A stretch of DNA of 64,000 nt from Pseudomonas syringae (GTDB taxonomy: Bacteria; Pseudomonadota; Gammaproteobacteria; Pseudomonadales; Pseudomonadaceae). The DNA is taken from positions 1 through 64,000 of the forward strand of contig NZ_LGSI01000040.1 of the NCBI RefSeq assembly GCF_001698815.1. Reading direction: 5' to 3'. Of the stretch, positions 28,442 to 36,349 are shown piece after piece. Numbering within the stretch: the first letter of the stretch is position 1; the number at the start of each line of letters is the position of its first letter. Both the position numbers and the translations under genes were made by a program. The notes beneath the pieces are model-generated. The model ran no database searches, was not told the DNA's origin, and worked only from the letters and a program-made list of their open reading frames with translations.

Positions 28442-29776
28442 TTAGGCGGCTACCACCAACTCCACCGGCAAATCCAGCGTGGCAACAAACCCACCTTGCG
28501 GATGGTTTGCCAGCACCAGATCGCCACCGTGGCGCTGGGCGGCGCGTTTGGCGATGGCCAGCCCAAGGCCGTGCCCCGGCGCAGTCTGGCCGGGCGCCCG
28601 ATAGAAGGGTTCACCCAGTTGCGTCAGATGTTCATCGGCCACGCCCGGCCCGTGGTCGCGCACGCTCAGCTGCAATCGATCACCGACACGCAAGGCCTGC
28701 ATTTCGATGGGCTCGCCGGTCGGGTTGAAGCGCAAGGCGTTGCGCAGCAGGTTGTCCAGCGCCCGCTCCAGCATGTCCGGCCAGCCTTGCAGTTGCAGAT
28801 CCTCCTGCACGCTTACCTGAATCTGTTGATCGCCACCGTCGAGCTTCGCGTCGTTTTTCAGGCGTAACAACAAGTGGTTCAAATCCACCGGTTCGGCACT
28901 GCCAAAATCCGCATCCAGACGCGCCAACGCAAGAATTTCGCTGATCAACGCTTCCAGGCGATCACATTCACGGTTCAGACGTGGCCACAGCTTGTCGCGT
29001 TCGGCCGGTTCCGCGCGTTCGGCCAAGGCCAGGGCGATGCGTAGTCGTGCCAGTGGCGAGCGCAGTTCATGGGACACATCGCGCAATAGCTGACGCTGGC
29101 TGCTGATGAGGCTTTGCAGGCGTGCGCCCATGCGGTTGAAGTCGTTCGCCAAGACGCCGAATTCATCGCGACGATTGGCCAGCTGCGCCAGGCTGTTCTG
29201 CTGATAGGTGGTCTGCCCCAGATCATGGACCGCACCGCGCAGGCGGCTGAGCGGGCGGGTGATCGACAGCGTGACCAGCAAACTGAACAACGTCAGCACC
29301 ACCAGCGCGATGCCCAGCGCGCTGAGCGGCCACATCAGGCTGTCTCGATGCCAGGCGTCCAGTTCCGGATGGGGAATGCGATAGATCAGCAGATAGTTTT
29401 CGCCGGTTTTCTCACTGGTGTATTCCGACGTCAGGCGCCGCCATGGCAGCTGGCGCGAGTCGTCACCCTGGCGCGCTTCGAGGGCGGCTGCGCGGGGCGA
29501 GAAAGTCCCGCGTACAACCGGGTCGCCGCTCTCATTGAGGACCTGAACGTCAATGTGGTACTTACGCTTGAGGTTTTGCAGGTAGTCCTGCGCGGCGTCT
29601 TCGCCCTGACTTTCGTACAGCTTGGTCCAGGTCTGCGGCAATTTGTGCAGGCCTGGATGACGACTGAGGATCCACGCGTCCTGATTGAGCATGTGGCCCA
29701 GCAGAATCGACAGGCCTGCAACCAGGGCAATAGCCAGCCAGAAACTGGCCAGGATTCGCCAGAACAATGAACGCAC
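28442..29776 (-). CDS. cpxS: CpxA/CpxS-type envelope-stress sensor histidine kinase
   Basis: 444 residues: first membrane helix (about 8-28), periplasmic sensor loop, second helix (about 145-170), HAMP domain, HisKA with DVSHELRSPLARLR (phospho-acceptor His near residue 236), and HATPase with N-box NLLRNALRF, G1 DHGPGVAD and G2 GHGLGLAIA. It lies downstream of a Spy/CpxP-like gene and a CpxR-like regulator on the same strand, the order I recall for PA3204-PA3206. Periplasmic misfolding sensing is inferred from that context. A terminator-like hairpin in front (29794-29826) may lower its expression relative to the Spy-like gene. Confidence 0.9.
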   Translation of the reverse strand: MRSLFWRILASFWLAIALVAGLSILLGHMLNQDAWILSRHPGLHKLPQTWTKLYESQGEDAAQDYLQNLKRKYHIDVQVLNESGDPVVRGTFSPRAAALEARQGDDSRQLPWRRLTSEYTSEKTGENYLLIYRIPHPELDAWHRDSLMWPLSALGIALVVLTLFSLLVTLSITRPLSRLRGAVHDLGQTTYQQNSLAQLANRRDEFGVLANDFNRMGARLQSLISSQRQLLRDVSHELRSPLARLRIALALAERAEPAERDKLWPRLNRECDRLEALISEILALARLDADFGSAEPVDLNHLLLRLKNDAKLDGGDQQIQVSVQEDLQLQGWPDMLERALDNLLRNALRFNPTGEPIEMQALRVGDRLQLSVRDHGPGVADEHLTQLGEPFYRAPGQTAPGHGLGLAIAKRAAQRHGGDLVLANHPQGGFVATLDLPVELVVAA

Positions 29777-29793
29777 GTGAAACCCCCAAATAG

Positions 29794-29826
29794 AGAAAAC
29801 CCGACACGCTTGGGGAGTGTCGGGTT
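29794..29826 (-). terminator. Terminator or attenuator between Spy-like and kinase genes
   Basis: A 10-base perfect stem AACCCGACAC / GTGTCGGGTT, then TTTTCTCT on the minus strand. It sits 16 bases after the Spy-like stop and just upstream of the kinase start. It may partly terminate transcription, so the periplasmic chaperone is made in excess over the kinase. Confidence 0.75.
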
Positions 29827-29842
29827 CAGGTGGATCGATGGA

Positions 29843-30289
29843 TTACTGGGCTTTTTGAGCCTTTTGCGCTTTCCAGGCTTCGAACTCTGCGCGATCAGCC
29901 CTGTGTTGCGCACGCTCTTTCTGCATTTCGTCGAATTCCTTCTGCTGATCCGGCTTGAGCAATGCGCGGATGTCGGCTTGGGTCTTGGTCCGTTTTGCGT
30001 CCAGTTCGTCCTTCATGGCTTTCTGGTCTGCGGCAGGCAGTTTGGCCAGGTACTTCTCAGCGACTTCCTTGCGGTCGTGCATCTGTGCGCCCATCAATTT
30101 GCCGATCTGCTGACGCTGTTCCTTGCTCAGGTCCAGCTTGTCGAAAGGACCGCGATCATGATGCATCATGCCCATGCGTGGACCTTCGTGGCCAACACCA
30201 TCCCGATCAGGGCCATCAGCCGGTGGCATCGCCATGGCGACGGTAGGCAGAGCAGCAGCAAACATCAAAGCGATTAGAGTCTTGCGCAT
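29843..30289 (-). CDS. Spy/CpxP-like periplasmic LTXXQ protein
   Basis: 148 residues. A signal peptide (MRKTLIALMFAAALPTVAMA, 20) is followed by a Met/His/Asp-rich segment (RMGMMHHDRG) and helical repeats with the LTXXQ-type motifs LSKEQRQQIGKLM and LKPDQQKEFDEM. Relatives are periplasmic chaperones that also damp Cpx signalling. The His/Met-rich patch suggests metal contact (inference). The C-terminus is a charged coil ending in AQKAQKAQ. It sits between the response regulator and the kinase, with a possible CpxR box 84-99 bases upstream of the start. Confidence 0.88.
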   Translation of the reverse strand: MRKTLIALMFAAALPTVAMAMPPADGPDRDGVGHEGPRMGMMHHDRGPFDKLDLSKEQRQQIGKLMGAQMHDRKEVAEKYLAKLPAADQKAMKDELDAKRTKTQADIRALLKPDQQKEFDEMQKERAQHRADRAEFEAWKAQKAQKAQ

Positions 30290-30372
30290 GGTGTATCTCC
30301 TTGTCTCGAATCCGGCTCGTTGCCGGTTGAGCCCAGTTTAGGGAGATCAAGGTCAAGGGCGGTCAGGCTAGC

Positions 30373-30388
30373 GTAAAGCTTCGGTAAA
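30373..30388. promoter_or_regulatory. Candidate CpxR box upstream of the Spy-like gene
   Basis: GTAAA at 30373-30377 and again at 30384-30388 form a direct repeat with an 11-base period. The E. coli CpxR consensus is GTAAA-N5-GTAAA (10-base period), so this is one base longer. It lies in the only gap where a dedicated promoter for the Spy-like gene could be. Confidence 0.5.
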
Positions 30389-30398
30389 GAGGTTTTGC

Positions 30399-30486
30399 GT
30401 AGGACCGGCTTTAGCCGGGAGGCGGCGGTCTTTCTTGCCGTGGTTGCGCGCCTGCCCTGGCACCTCGCGGATAAATCCGCTCCTAC
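30399..30486. repeat. REP doublet in the cpx cluster
   Basis: GTAGGACCGGCTTTAGCCGG and GCGGATAAATCCGCTCCTAC, inverted relative to each other, fill the gap after the response-regulator gene. They could stabilise or end its transcript. Confidence 0.75.
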
Positions 30487-30496
30487 GACCCCATCG

Positions 30497-31174
30497 CTAG
30501 ACGGCGTAATAATACCCGCGACTACGCAGCGCCATGATGCGCGGGCGGCCGTCCGGGTGGGGGCCGATTTTCTTGCGCAGGTTGCTGACGTGCATGTCCA
30601 GACTGCGGTCATACAGCGTCAGTTTGCGGCCCAGTGCCAGTTGCGCCAGTTCCTGCTTGTCCAGTGGTTCGCCGGGTTGGCGCAGCAGCGCTTCGAGCAG
30701 GCGGCTTTCCGAAACGGTGAGCGTCAACTCCTTCTCGTCGATGATGACCACGCCGCGCATCGGGCTGAAGCACAGGTCGCCCAATTCCAGCTGGGTCGAC
30801 ACCGCGGTCGGATGACTGCGCCGCAGCACTGCGCGCAGACGGGCAGTCAGCTCGCGAGGATCGCAGGGTTTGGCCAGATAATCGTCGGCACCCAGTTCGA
30901 GGCCGAGAATCCGGTCCAGGGGTTCGCCGCGTGCCGAGAGCATCAGCACCGGCAGGTCCGGGTGGTCGTTGCGCAATTGCTTGAGCAGTTCCAGGCCGCT
31001 GCCATCGGGCAGCATCACATCCAGGACAACCGCAGCCGGTGCCGATTCGGCAAGGGCTCGCCGGGCGCTGTTGCCGTCGTGACAGGCGCGCACCACAAAG
31101 CCTTCCTGGCTTAACCAACTGCTCAGAAGCTCACACAGCTCCTGGTCATCATCTATAAGTAGCAGCTCGCTCAT
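30497..31174 (-). CDS. cpxR: CpxR-like OmpR-family response regulator
   Basis: 225 residues. Receiver domain with acidic pocket DDD (8-10), phospho-acceptor Asp52 (LDVMLPDGSG) and Lys near 103 (YLAKPC); C-terminal winged helix (about 125-225) ending in the family GRGY-like RSRGYYYAV. Pairs with the kinase at 28442-29776. It follows the coiled-coil membrane gene by 7 bases, so the two probably share a promoter, while the Spy-like gene probably has its own. Confidence 0.93.
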   Translation of the reverse strand: MSELLLIDDDQELCELLSSWLSQEGFVVRACHDGNSARRALAESAPAAVVLDVMLPDGSGLELLKQLRNDHPDLPVLMLSARGEPLDRILGLELGADDYLAKPCDPRELTARLRAVLRRSHPTAVSTQLELGDLCFSPMRGVVIIDEKELTLTVSESRLLEALLRQPGEPLDKQELAQLALGRKLTLYDRSLDMHVSNLRKKIGPHPDGRPRIMALRSRGYYYAV

Positions 31175-31181
31175 GTCTCAC

Positions 31182-31595
31182 TCAATTTAGCCACTGTCGG
31201 CGCTGTCTACGCCAACCGCTGGCAAAAATACCGCACAAAAGGGCGATCATCGCAACGCCGCCCCCCGCGACGAACCATTGTTGTTGCTCCGTCAGGATGC
31301 GTTGGGGCTCGACGGATTGTGACTCTTTGAGCTGCAACTTGAGCTTTTGGTTCTCCTGGCGAAGACGACTCAGTTGCGCGCTTTCGCGTTCGGCGCTGGT
31401 GTTTTGCAGTTGTTTGATCAGCTCTTCGCGCTGCCGCTCGCTGTCGCGCAGGCGCAGTTGCAGCTCATTGAGCTGGCTCTGCGCAACCGGCTCCGGCTGA
31501 ACGTGCGCGGCGAAACCACTTGTTTCCTCGGCCTGGGCGAGTGTCGCGCCCATGACCAATACCATCACTAACAGACATCGCGGACCTGAACGCAT
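31182..31595 (-). CDS. Small secreted coiled-coil protein with C-terminal membrane anchor
   Basis: 137 residues. Signal peptide ending AQA, a long heptad-rich coiled coil (about 40-100, LNELQLRLRDSERQREELIKQ...), and one C-terminal transmembrane helix (FVAGGGVAMIALLCGIFAS) followed by a basic tail. The layout recalls the coiled-coil/anchor half of TIGR04211 SH3 proteins, but no SH3 domain is present. Function unknown. It is translationally close to the CpxR-like gene (7 bases), which suggests an envelope-stress link. The ATG at 31595 is chosen for AGGGG upstream. Confidence 0.75.
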   Translation of the reverse strand: MRSGPRCLLVMVLVMGATLAQAEETSGFAAHVQPEPVAQSQLNELQLRLRDSERQREELIKQLQNTSAERESAQLSRLRQENQKLKLQLKESQSVEPQRILTEQQQWFVAGGGVAMIALLCGIFASGWRRQRRQWLN

Positions 31596-31687
31596 CTGAA
31601 CCCCTGTTTTCAAGCAGTGTTTTTATAGAACATTCAGAAGGTTGTCGGCAGGGGGATAAGAATGATTAATGACGAGCGGGGATTGTG

Positions 31688-31716
31688 CGATTGTTGCTCC
31701 GGTCGAGCAACAATCG
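31688..31716 (-). other. Intergenic stem-loop
   Basis: CGATTGTTGCT / AGCAACAATCG is a perfect 11-base stem with a 7-base loop, located just after the yciI stop codon. No T-run follows on the yciI strand, so it is a weak terminator at best, or an RNA-stability hairpin. Confidence 0.5.
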
Positions 31717-31733
31717 CGACGGTTGACGGCTAT

Positions 31734-32033
31734 TTAAGGCAGGACAAGTTTGAACGGCTTGACCACGACATGTTCGTAGACGCCAGCTTTGACGTACGGG
31801 TCGGCTTCGGCCCAGGCCTTGGCCGCACTGAGTGAGTCGAACTCGGCAACGATCAGGCTACCAGTGAAACCGGCCGCGCCTGGATCATTGCTGTCCACCG
31901 CCGGGTTCGGGCCGGCCAGGATCAGACGGCCTTCATCCTTGAGCGCGTTCAAGCGCTCTAAATGGGCGGGACGAACGCTCAGGCGTTTTTCCAGGGAGTT
32001 TTCAACGTCTGTGGCAACGATTGCGTAGAGCAT
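31734..32033 (-). CDS. yciI: YciI-family protein
   Basis: 99 residues with the ferredoxin-like YCII fold. Starts [18 protein letters not shown]; the conserved [22 protein letters not shown] and the [23 protein letters not shown] segment with the family Asp-Pro are present. The function is poorly defined. It begins one base after the yciB stop codon, so the two are translationally coupled. The ATG at 32033 is preferred to the frame's upstream ATG, which lies inside yciB. Confidence 0.93.
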   Translation of the reverse strand: MLYAIVATDVENSLEKRLSVRPAHLERLNALKDEGRLILAGPNPAVDSNDPGAAGFTGSLIVAEFDSLSAAKAWAEADPYVKAGVYEHVVVKPFKLVLP

Positions 32034-32034
32034 G

Positions 32035-32637
32035 TCAGTCCTCGGTTTTTGTTGAAGGTGGAGGTGTTTCGGGATCATGCATGTGGCGGGCAAGGAACAG
32101 GCCCTGGCCGACCAGGAACAATAGCGTCATGCCCAAGCTGCCGAAGACTTTGAAGTCGACCCAGAATTCCTGATAGGTAAACGCCACGTACAGGTTGGCC
32201 GCGCCGCAGAACAGGAAGAAGATAATCCAGGCGATGTTCAGCTTGGTCCAGATGGCCTGCGGCAAGGTCAGGGCATGGCCCATGATGCGCTGGATCAACG
32301 GGCGGTCGCCGATGAAGTGGCTACCGGCAAATGCCAGGGCGAACAACCAGTTCACCACTGGAGCTTTCCATTTCAGGAAGGTCTCGCTGTGAAACGCTAG
32401 CGTCAGGCTACCGAACACCAGACAGGCGACCAGCGTCAGCCATTGGCTTTTTTCCAGCTTGCCTTGCTTGACGAACAGAATGCCGTAGACCACCACAGAA
32501 CTGATGATCAACATGGCGGTCGCACTGAATATGCCACCTACCATGACGCTGTGACCCAGGATGTCGACGGCGCGAGGCTCGATTTTATAAACGATGAAAA
32601 ACAGCAACAGCGGGATGAAGTCGATGAATTGTTTCAC
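32035..32637 (-). CDS. yciB: Septation protein A / inner-membrane YciB
   Basis: 200 residues with five to six membrane segments. The N-terminus [18 protein letters not shown] (read from a GTG at 32637) and the signature [13 protein letters not shown] block ([30 protein letters not shown]) are those of YciB/IspZ, a protein linked to envelope integrity and division. GTG is the only start that gives the family N-terminus. It is followed immediately by yciI and is divergent from rnm with 66 bases between. Confidence 0.94.
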   Translation of the reverse strand: MKQFIDFIPLLLFFIVYKIEPRAVDILGHSVMVGGIFSATAMLIISSVVVYGILFVKQGKLEKSQWLTLVACLVFGSLTLAFHSETFLKWKAPVVNWLFALAFAGSHFIGDRPLIQRIMGHALTLPQAIWTKLNIAWIIFFLFCGAANLYVAFTYQEFWVDFKVFGSLGMTLLFLVGQGLFLARHMHDPETPPPSTKTED

Positions 32638-32703
32638 AATGGCAGCCAGAAGCAGGATGTGGCGGCATAATAACAAACATCAATGACAGCGAAAGCGCCA
32701 CCT

Positions 32704-33567
32704 ATGAATGTTGACCTGCACTGCCACAGCACTGCTTCCGATGGCGCCATGGCGCCTGCGGATCTGGTTGCGCGTGCTTATGAAAACGGCGTGCGCGTCT
32801 TGTCCCTGACCGATCACGACACCCTCGAAGGCCTCGAAGAAGCCCGGACTGCGGCGCATGCGCTGGGTATGCAGCTGGTCAACGGGGTCGAATTATCCTG
32901 CACCTGGGGCGGTGCGACCATCCACATTCTGGGCTATGGTTTCGACGTCAATGCGCCGCTTCTGGTCGAGGCAATTGCCCGTTTGCACACTGGACGCTGG
33001 CTGCGTGCCGAAGAAATAAGTCGTAAATTGGCGATCAAAGGTATGCCCGGAGCGCTGGAAGGTGCCCGAGCGATCCAGCAGGAACTCGGCGACAGCGGTA
33101 ATGCGCCAGCCCGTCCGCACTTCGCCGACTTCATGGTGCGTGAAGGTTTCGTCAAGGATCGCGCGGAAGCGTTTCGTAAATGGCTGGGTGCCGGAAAGCT
33201 GGGTGACGTCAAGCTGCACTGGCCTACTCTGGAGGATACTGTCGCGATGTTGCGCGCTTCTGGAGCCTGGGTCAGCCTTGCGCACCCCGCGCACTACGAT
33301 TTCACTCGCAGCAAACGTCGTAAACTGGTCGCCGAGTTTCTTCAGGCTGGCGGCCATGCCATAGAAGTGGTCAATGGTCTGCAACCTGCCGAGCAGGTCG
33401 GGACATTGGCCATCCTGGCTCGTGAATTCGGTCTGCTGGTAAGCGCCGGCAGTGACTTCCACGCTCCTGGCGCCTGGTCCGAGATCGGTATTTATCGACC
33501 GTTGCCCGAAGATCTGCCGCCACTTTGGTGTCGATTCAAACATGACCAGCCTACTGCCGCCGTCTGA
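32704..33567 (+). CDS. rnm: PHP-domain RNase AM / nucleoside bisphosphate phosphatase (YciV/TrpH)
   Basis: 287 residues. PHP metal-site motifs: DLHCHSTASDG (about 4-14), LTDHDTLEG (about 39-47), GVELSC, LAHPAHY, SAGSDFHAPG. The E. coli protein hydrolyses 3',5'-nucleoside bisphosphates and trims 5' ends of small RNAs. The start at 32704 puts the first motif at the N-terminus as in the family. It heads a string with the YciO-type gene, scpA and scpB. Confidence 0.92.
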   Translation: MNVDLHCHSTASDGAMAPADLVARAYENGVRVLSLTDHDTLEGLEEARTAAHALGMQLVNGVELSCTWGGATIHILGYGFDVNAPLLVEAIARLHTGRWLRAEEISRKLAIKGMPGALEGARAIQQELGDSGNAPARPHFADFMVREGFVKDRAEAFRKWLGAGKLGDVKLHWPTLEDTVAMLRASGAWVSLAHPAHYDFTRSKRRKLVAEFLQAGGHAIEVVNGLQPAEQVGTLAILAREFGLLVSAGSDFHAPGAWSEIGIYRPLPEDLPPLWCRFKHDQPTAAV

Positions 33568-33580
33568 ACAGGAAGATACC

Positions 33581-34210
33581 GTGAGTCAATTTTTCCAGGT
33601 CCACCCGGAAAACCCGCAGCCGCGCCTGATCAAACAGGCCGCAGAAATCATCAAGGCCGGCGGGCTGGTGGTCTATCCCACTGATTCCTCCTATGCATTG
33701 GGTTGTCAGATCGGCGACAAGAGCGCCATCGAGCGAATCCGCCGCCTGCGCCAACTGGACGACAAGCACAACTTCACCCTGATGTGCTGCGATCTGTCGC
33801 AGCTGGGGCTGTTCGCCAAAGTTGATACCGGCGCGTTTCGTGCGCTCAAGGCGCATACGCCGGGGCCATACACCTTCATTCTCAACGCTACCCGGGAAGT
33901 GCCGCGACTGGTGCTACATCCCAAGCGCCGGACCATCGGTCTGCGCGTGCCGGGTCATCCCATTGCGCAGGCGCTGCTTGAAGAACTGGGCGAACCGCTG
34001 ATGAGCGTCAGCCTGATCATGCCGGGGGACAGTGTGCCCATGAGCGATCCCTACGAAATGCGTCAGCTCCTGGAACGCCAGGTGGACCTGATCATTGATG
34101 GTGGCATCGGCGGGATTTCCGCATCAACGGTCATCAATCTGGCCGACGGCGAGCCTCAGGTGATCCGCGTCGGCTGCGGCGATCCAACCCCGTTCGGTGT
34201 GGAAGCGTAA
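33581..34210 (+). CDS. L-threonylcarbamoyladenylate synthase family protein (YciO-type)
   Basis: 209 residues of the Sua5/YciO/YrdC fold. KAGGLVVYPTDSSYALGC, the substrate-binding KRRTIGLRVPGHPIAQALLEELGEPLMSVS and the C-terminal STVINL are clear. YciO types make tRNA t6A precursor weakly or not at all, compared with TsaC, so the role is uncertain. The GTG at 33581 (VSQFFQVHPENPQPR) with AGGA upstream is the standard start. The stop overlaps the scpA start (TAATG). Confidence 0.92.
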   Translation: MSQFFQVHPENPQPRLIKQAAEIIKAGGLVVYPTDSSYALGCQIGDKSAIERIRRLRQLDDKHNFTLMCCDLSQLGLFAKVDTGAFRALKAHTPGPYTFILNATREVPRLVLHPKRRTIGLRVPGHPIAQALLEELGEPLMSVSLIMPGDSVPMSDPYEMRQLLERQVDLIIDGGIGGISASTVINLADGEPQVIRVGCGDPTPFGVEA

Positions 34211-35028
34211 TGACCCTGGCGGAAACGGTAGACAGCCAGGCCGGCGCCCAGCAGGAACTGCCATTCGCCATGGTCTATGGCCAGGCGGTCATGCAGATGC
34301 CGGTGGACCTGTATATTCCGCCGGATGCCCTTGAAGTCTTTCTCGAAGCCTTCGAAGGCCCGCTGGATCTGCTGCTCTACCTGATCCGCAAACAGAACAT
34401 CGACATCCTCGACATCCCGGTGGCCGAGATTACCAAGCAGTACATGGGTTACGTCGAGCTGATGAAAACCGTACGCCTGGAACTGGCCGCCGAGTATCTG
34501 GTGATGGCCGCCATGCTCGCCGAGATCAAGTCGCGCATGCTCCTGCCGCGTTCGGCGGCTATTGAGGAGGAAGAAGACGACCCCCGCGCCGAGCTGATTC
34601 GTCGTCTGCAAGAGTACGAACGCTTCAAGGCTGCCGCCGAAGGCATCGACCGCCTGACCCGAGTGGGCCGCGATGTCAGCGTGCCCCGGCTGGATGCGCC
34701 GGAAGCCAGGGCTCGCAAGCTGTTGCCGGATGTCAGTCTGGACGAGCTATTGATGTCCATGGCCGAAGTACTGCGCCGGGGCGATATGTTTGAAAGCCAT
34801 CAGGTCAGCCGTGAAGCGCTCTCCACCCGCGAGCGCATGAGTGACGTGCTGGAGCGTCTCAAAGGCGGCGGTTTCGTGCCGTTTGCCGAGCTGTTCACTG
34901 CCGAAGAAGGGCGGCTTGGCGTGGTCGTGACCTTCATGGCGGTGCTTGAGCTGGTCAAGGAATCCTTGGTGGAATTGGTGCAGAACGAGCCCTTTGCGGC
35001 GATCCATGTCCGGGCGCGAGCCGAATAA
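34210..35028 (+). CDS. scpA: Segregation and condensation protein A
   Basis: 272 residues. ScpA is the kleisin that joins SMC heads in chromosome condensation; here only ScpA and ScpB are present. The N-terminal FEGPLDLLLYLIRKQNIDILDIPVAEITKQY block (about 49-78) and the C-terminal winged-helix region are diagnostic. Its ATG overlaps the previous stop (TAATG), indicating translational coupling. scpB follows after 10 bases. Confidence 0.95.
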   Translation: MTLAETVDSQAGAQQELPFAMVYGQAVMQMPVDLYIPPDALEVFLEAFEGPLDLLLYLIRKQNIDILDIPVAEITKQYMGYVELMKTVRLELAAEYLVMAAMLAEIKSRMLLPRSAAIEEEEDDPRAELIRRLQEYERFKAAAEGIDRLTRVGRDVSVPRLDAPEARARKLLPDVSLDELLMSMAEVLRRGDMFESHQVSREALSTRERMSDVLERLKGGGFVPFAELFTAEEGRLGVVVTFMAVLELVKESLVELVQNEPFAAIHVRARAE

Positions 35029-35038
35029 GAGCAGAGCA

Positions 35039-35827
35039 ATGAACCTCAACGAACCCCGCGAGCTGGCACCGCTGCTGGAAGCTTTTCTATTGGCCTCGGG
35101 CAAACCGCAATCGCTGGAACGCCTTTTCGAACTCTTTGAAGAAGGCGAACGCCCCGAACCACCGGTGTTCAAGAAAGCCCTGGAATTGCTGCGCAAGTCC
35201 TGCGATGGTCGGGCGTTCGAGCTCAAGGAAGTTGCCTCGGGCTACCGCTTGCAGATCCGCGAGAAGTTTTCGCCCTGGGTCGGTCGACTGTGGGAAGAAC
35301 GCCCGCAGCGCTATTCCCGGGCCATGCTGGAAACCATGGCGCTGATTGCCTATCGCCAGCCGATTACCCGTGGCGAAATCGAAGACGTGCGGGGCGTTGC
35401 GGTCAACAGTCATATCGTCAAGACCTTGCTGGAACGCGAGTGGATCCGGGTCGTGGGTTATCGCGATGTACCGGGCAAGCCTGCGATGTTCGCCACCACC
35501 AAGGGCTTTCTCGATCACTTCAACCTGAAAAACCTCGACGATTTGCCGCCGCTGGCCGACCTGCGTGAGCTGGAGCCTGATCCGATCCTAGACTTCGAAG
35601 ACGCCCCGGTGCCGGCGCACTTGCAGGCGCTGGCCGACGCCAGCCTCGACCCGGACGCCGAACCCGAGCCGCCACGGGATGAAACCAGCTTCCGCAGCTT
35701 GCTGGTGGAACTCGATTCCATGGAGCAGGGGCTGAAAATCGATTTCGACGATTTATTGATCAATGAGCCTGATACAGAGTCTGAATTGGCAGATGACCCT
35801 GAAGACGACAAGAATCCGGGTGCCTGA
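35039..35827 (+). CDS. scpB: Segregation and condensation protein B
   Basis: 262 residues. Two winged-helix domains: LLEAFLLASGKPQSLERL at the N-terminus and the diagnostic AMLETMALIAYRQPITRGEIEDVRGV (about 99-124). An acidic, presumably disordered tail of about 80 residues (PDPILDFEDAP ... DDPEDDKNPGA) is longer than in most ScpB. The ATG at 35039 follows GAGCAGAG; the longer frame upstream overlaps scpA and is rejected. Confidence 0.95.
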   Translation: MNLNEPRELAPLLEAFLLASGKPQSLERLFELFEEGERPEPPVFKKALELLRKSCDGRAFELKEVASGYRLQIREKFSPWVGRLWEERPQRYSRAMLETMALIAYRQPITRGEIEDVRGVAVNSHIVKTLLEREWIRVVGYRDVPGKPAMFATTKGFLDHFNLKNLDDLPPLADLRELEPDPILDFEDAPVPAHLQALADASLDPDAEPEPPRDETSFRSLLVELDSMEQGLKIDFDDLLINEPDTESELADDPEDDKNPGA

Positions 35828-35841
35828 CAAATCGCTGGCAT

Positions 35842-35935
35842 CCGTAGGACCGGCTTCAGCCGGGAGAGCGACAGATCTGACGACGCAGCTGTTGGGAATT
35901 CCCAGGCCGCCTCCCGGCTGAAGCCGGTCCTACGG
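35842..35935. repeat. REP doublet with perfect 25-base arms
   Basis: Arms at 35842-35866 and 35911-35935 (CCGTAGGACCGGCTTCAGCC... and its exact complement) are separated by 44 bases. The doublet lies between scpB and the DUF1289 gene. Confidence 0.85.
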
Positions 35936-35975
35936 AATGCGATCTCGCCATTAACCTTTATTTCGGCGGCACTCC

Positions 35976-36164
35976 ATGAGCAGCAAAAACCCCTGCATCA
36001 GCCTCTGCAAATTCGACGATGACATTTGCCTCGGGTGCGGCCGCAGCAAGAAAGAAATCAAAAGCTGGAAGAAGATGGACAAGGGCGAGCGGCGTGCGGT
36101 GTTGGCTGAATCCGCACTGCGTCTGGCTAAACTGAAAGGCGCCGGTCGGCGGAAAAAGAAGTGA
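35976..36164 (+). CDS. DUF1289 small cysteine-rich protein
   Basis: 62 residues, with NPCISLCKFDDDICLGCGRSKKEIKSWKKM: four cysteines in the DUF1289 pattern (C-x3-C-x6-C-x2-C), probably a metal site, then a basic helix ending RRKKK. Function unknown; the basic tail suggests nucleic-acid contact (inference). It lies between scpB and rluB, as in related genomes. Confidence 0.9.
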   Translation: MSSKNPCISLCKFDDDICLGCGRSKKEIKSWKKMDKGERRAVLAESALRLAKLKGAGRRKKK

Positions 36165-36181
36165 GCGGCAATATTTCGACT

Positions 36182-36257
36182 AGCCTGTGATGCGCAACGT
36201 GCGCCTTGAGCGTATGATTCGCGACCTTTTGGCGATTCATACTCGCCACAGGCTTTT
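36182..36257 (+). ncRNA. Possible three-way-junction RNA / leader ahead of rluB
   Basis: An outer stem AGCCTGTG (36182-36189) / CACAGGCT (36247-36254) encloses a small hairpin GCGC-AACGT-GCGC (36191-36203) and a longer imperfect hairpin (about 36209-36223 with 36232-36246). TTTT follows directly. The shape fits a three-way junction ending in a terminator-like tail. I know no named RNA family here; seen by base-pairing only. It could simply be the terminator of the upstream transcript. Confidence 0.4.
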
Positions 36258-36349
36258 AGAATTTTCGCTTCGCGGCTATCCACAGCCGGAGGCAGCAGGT
36301 CACGCCGGTCCTCGGCGTCCCCTGAATCGACACACCGGGAGGTGCCCAG

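Noticed and set aside
31688..31716. Stem-loop after yciI as a true terminator
   Set aside because: The stem is perfect but no T-run follows on the yciI strand, so it is listed only as a stem-loop.
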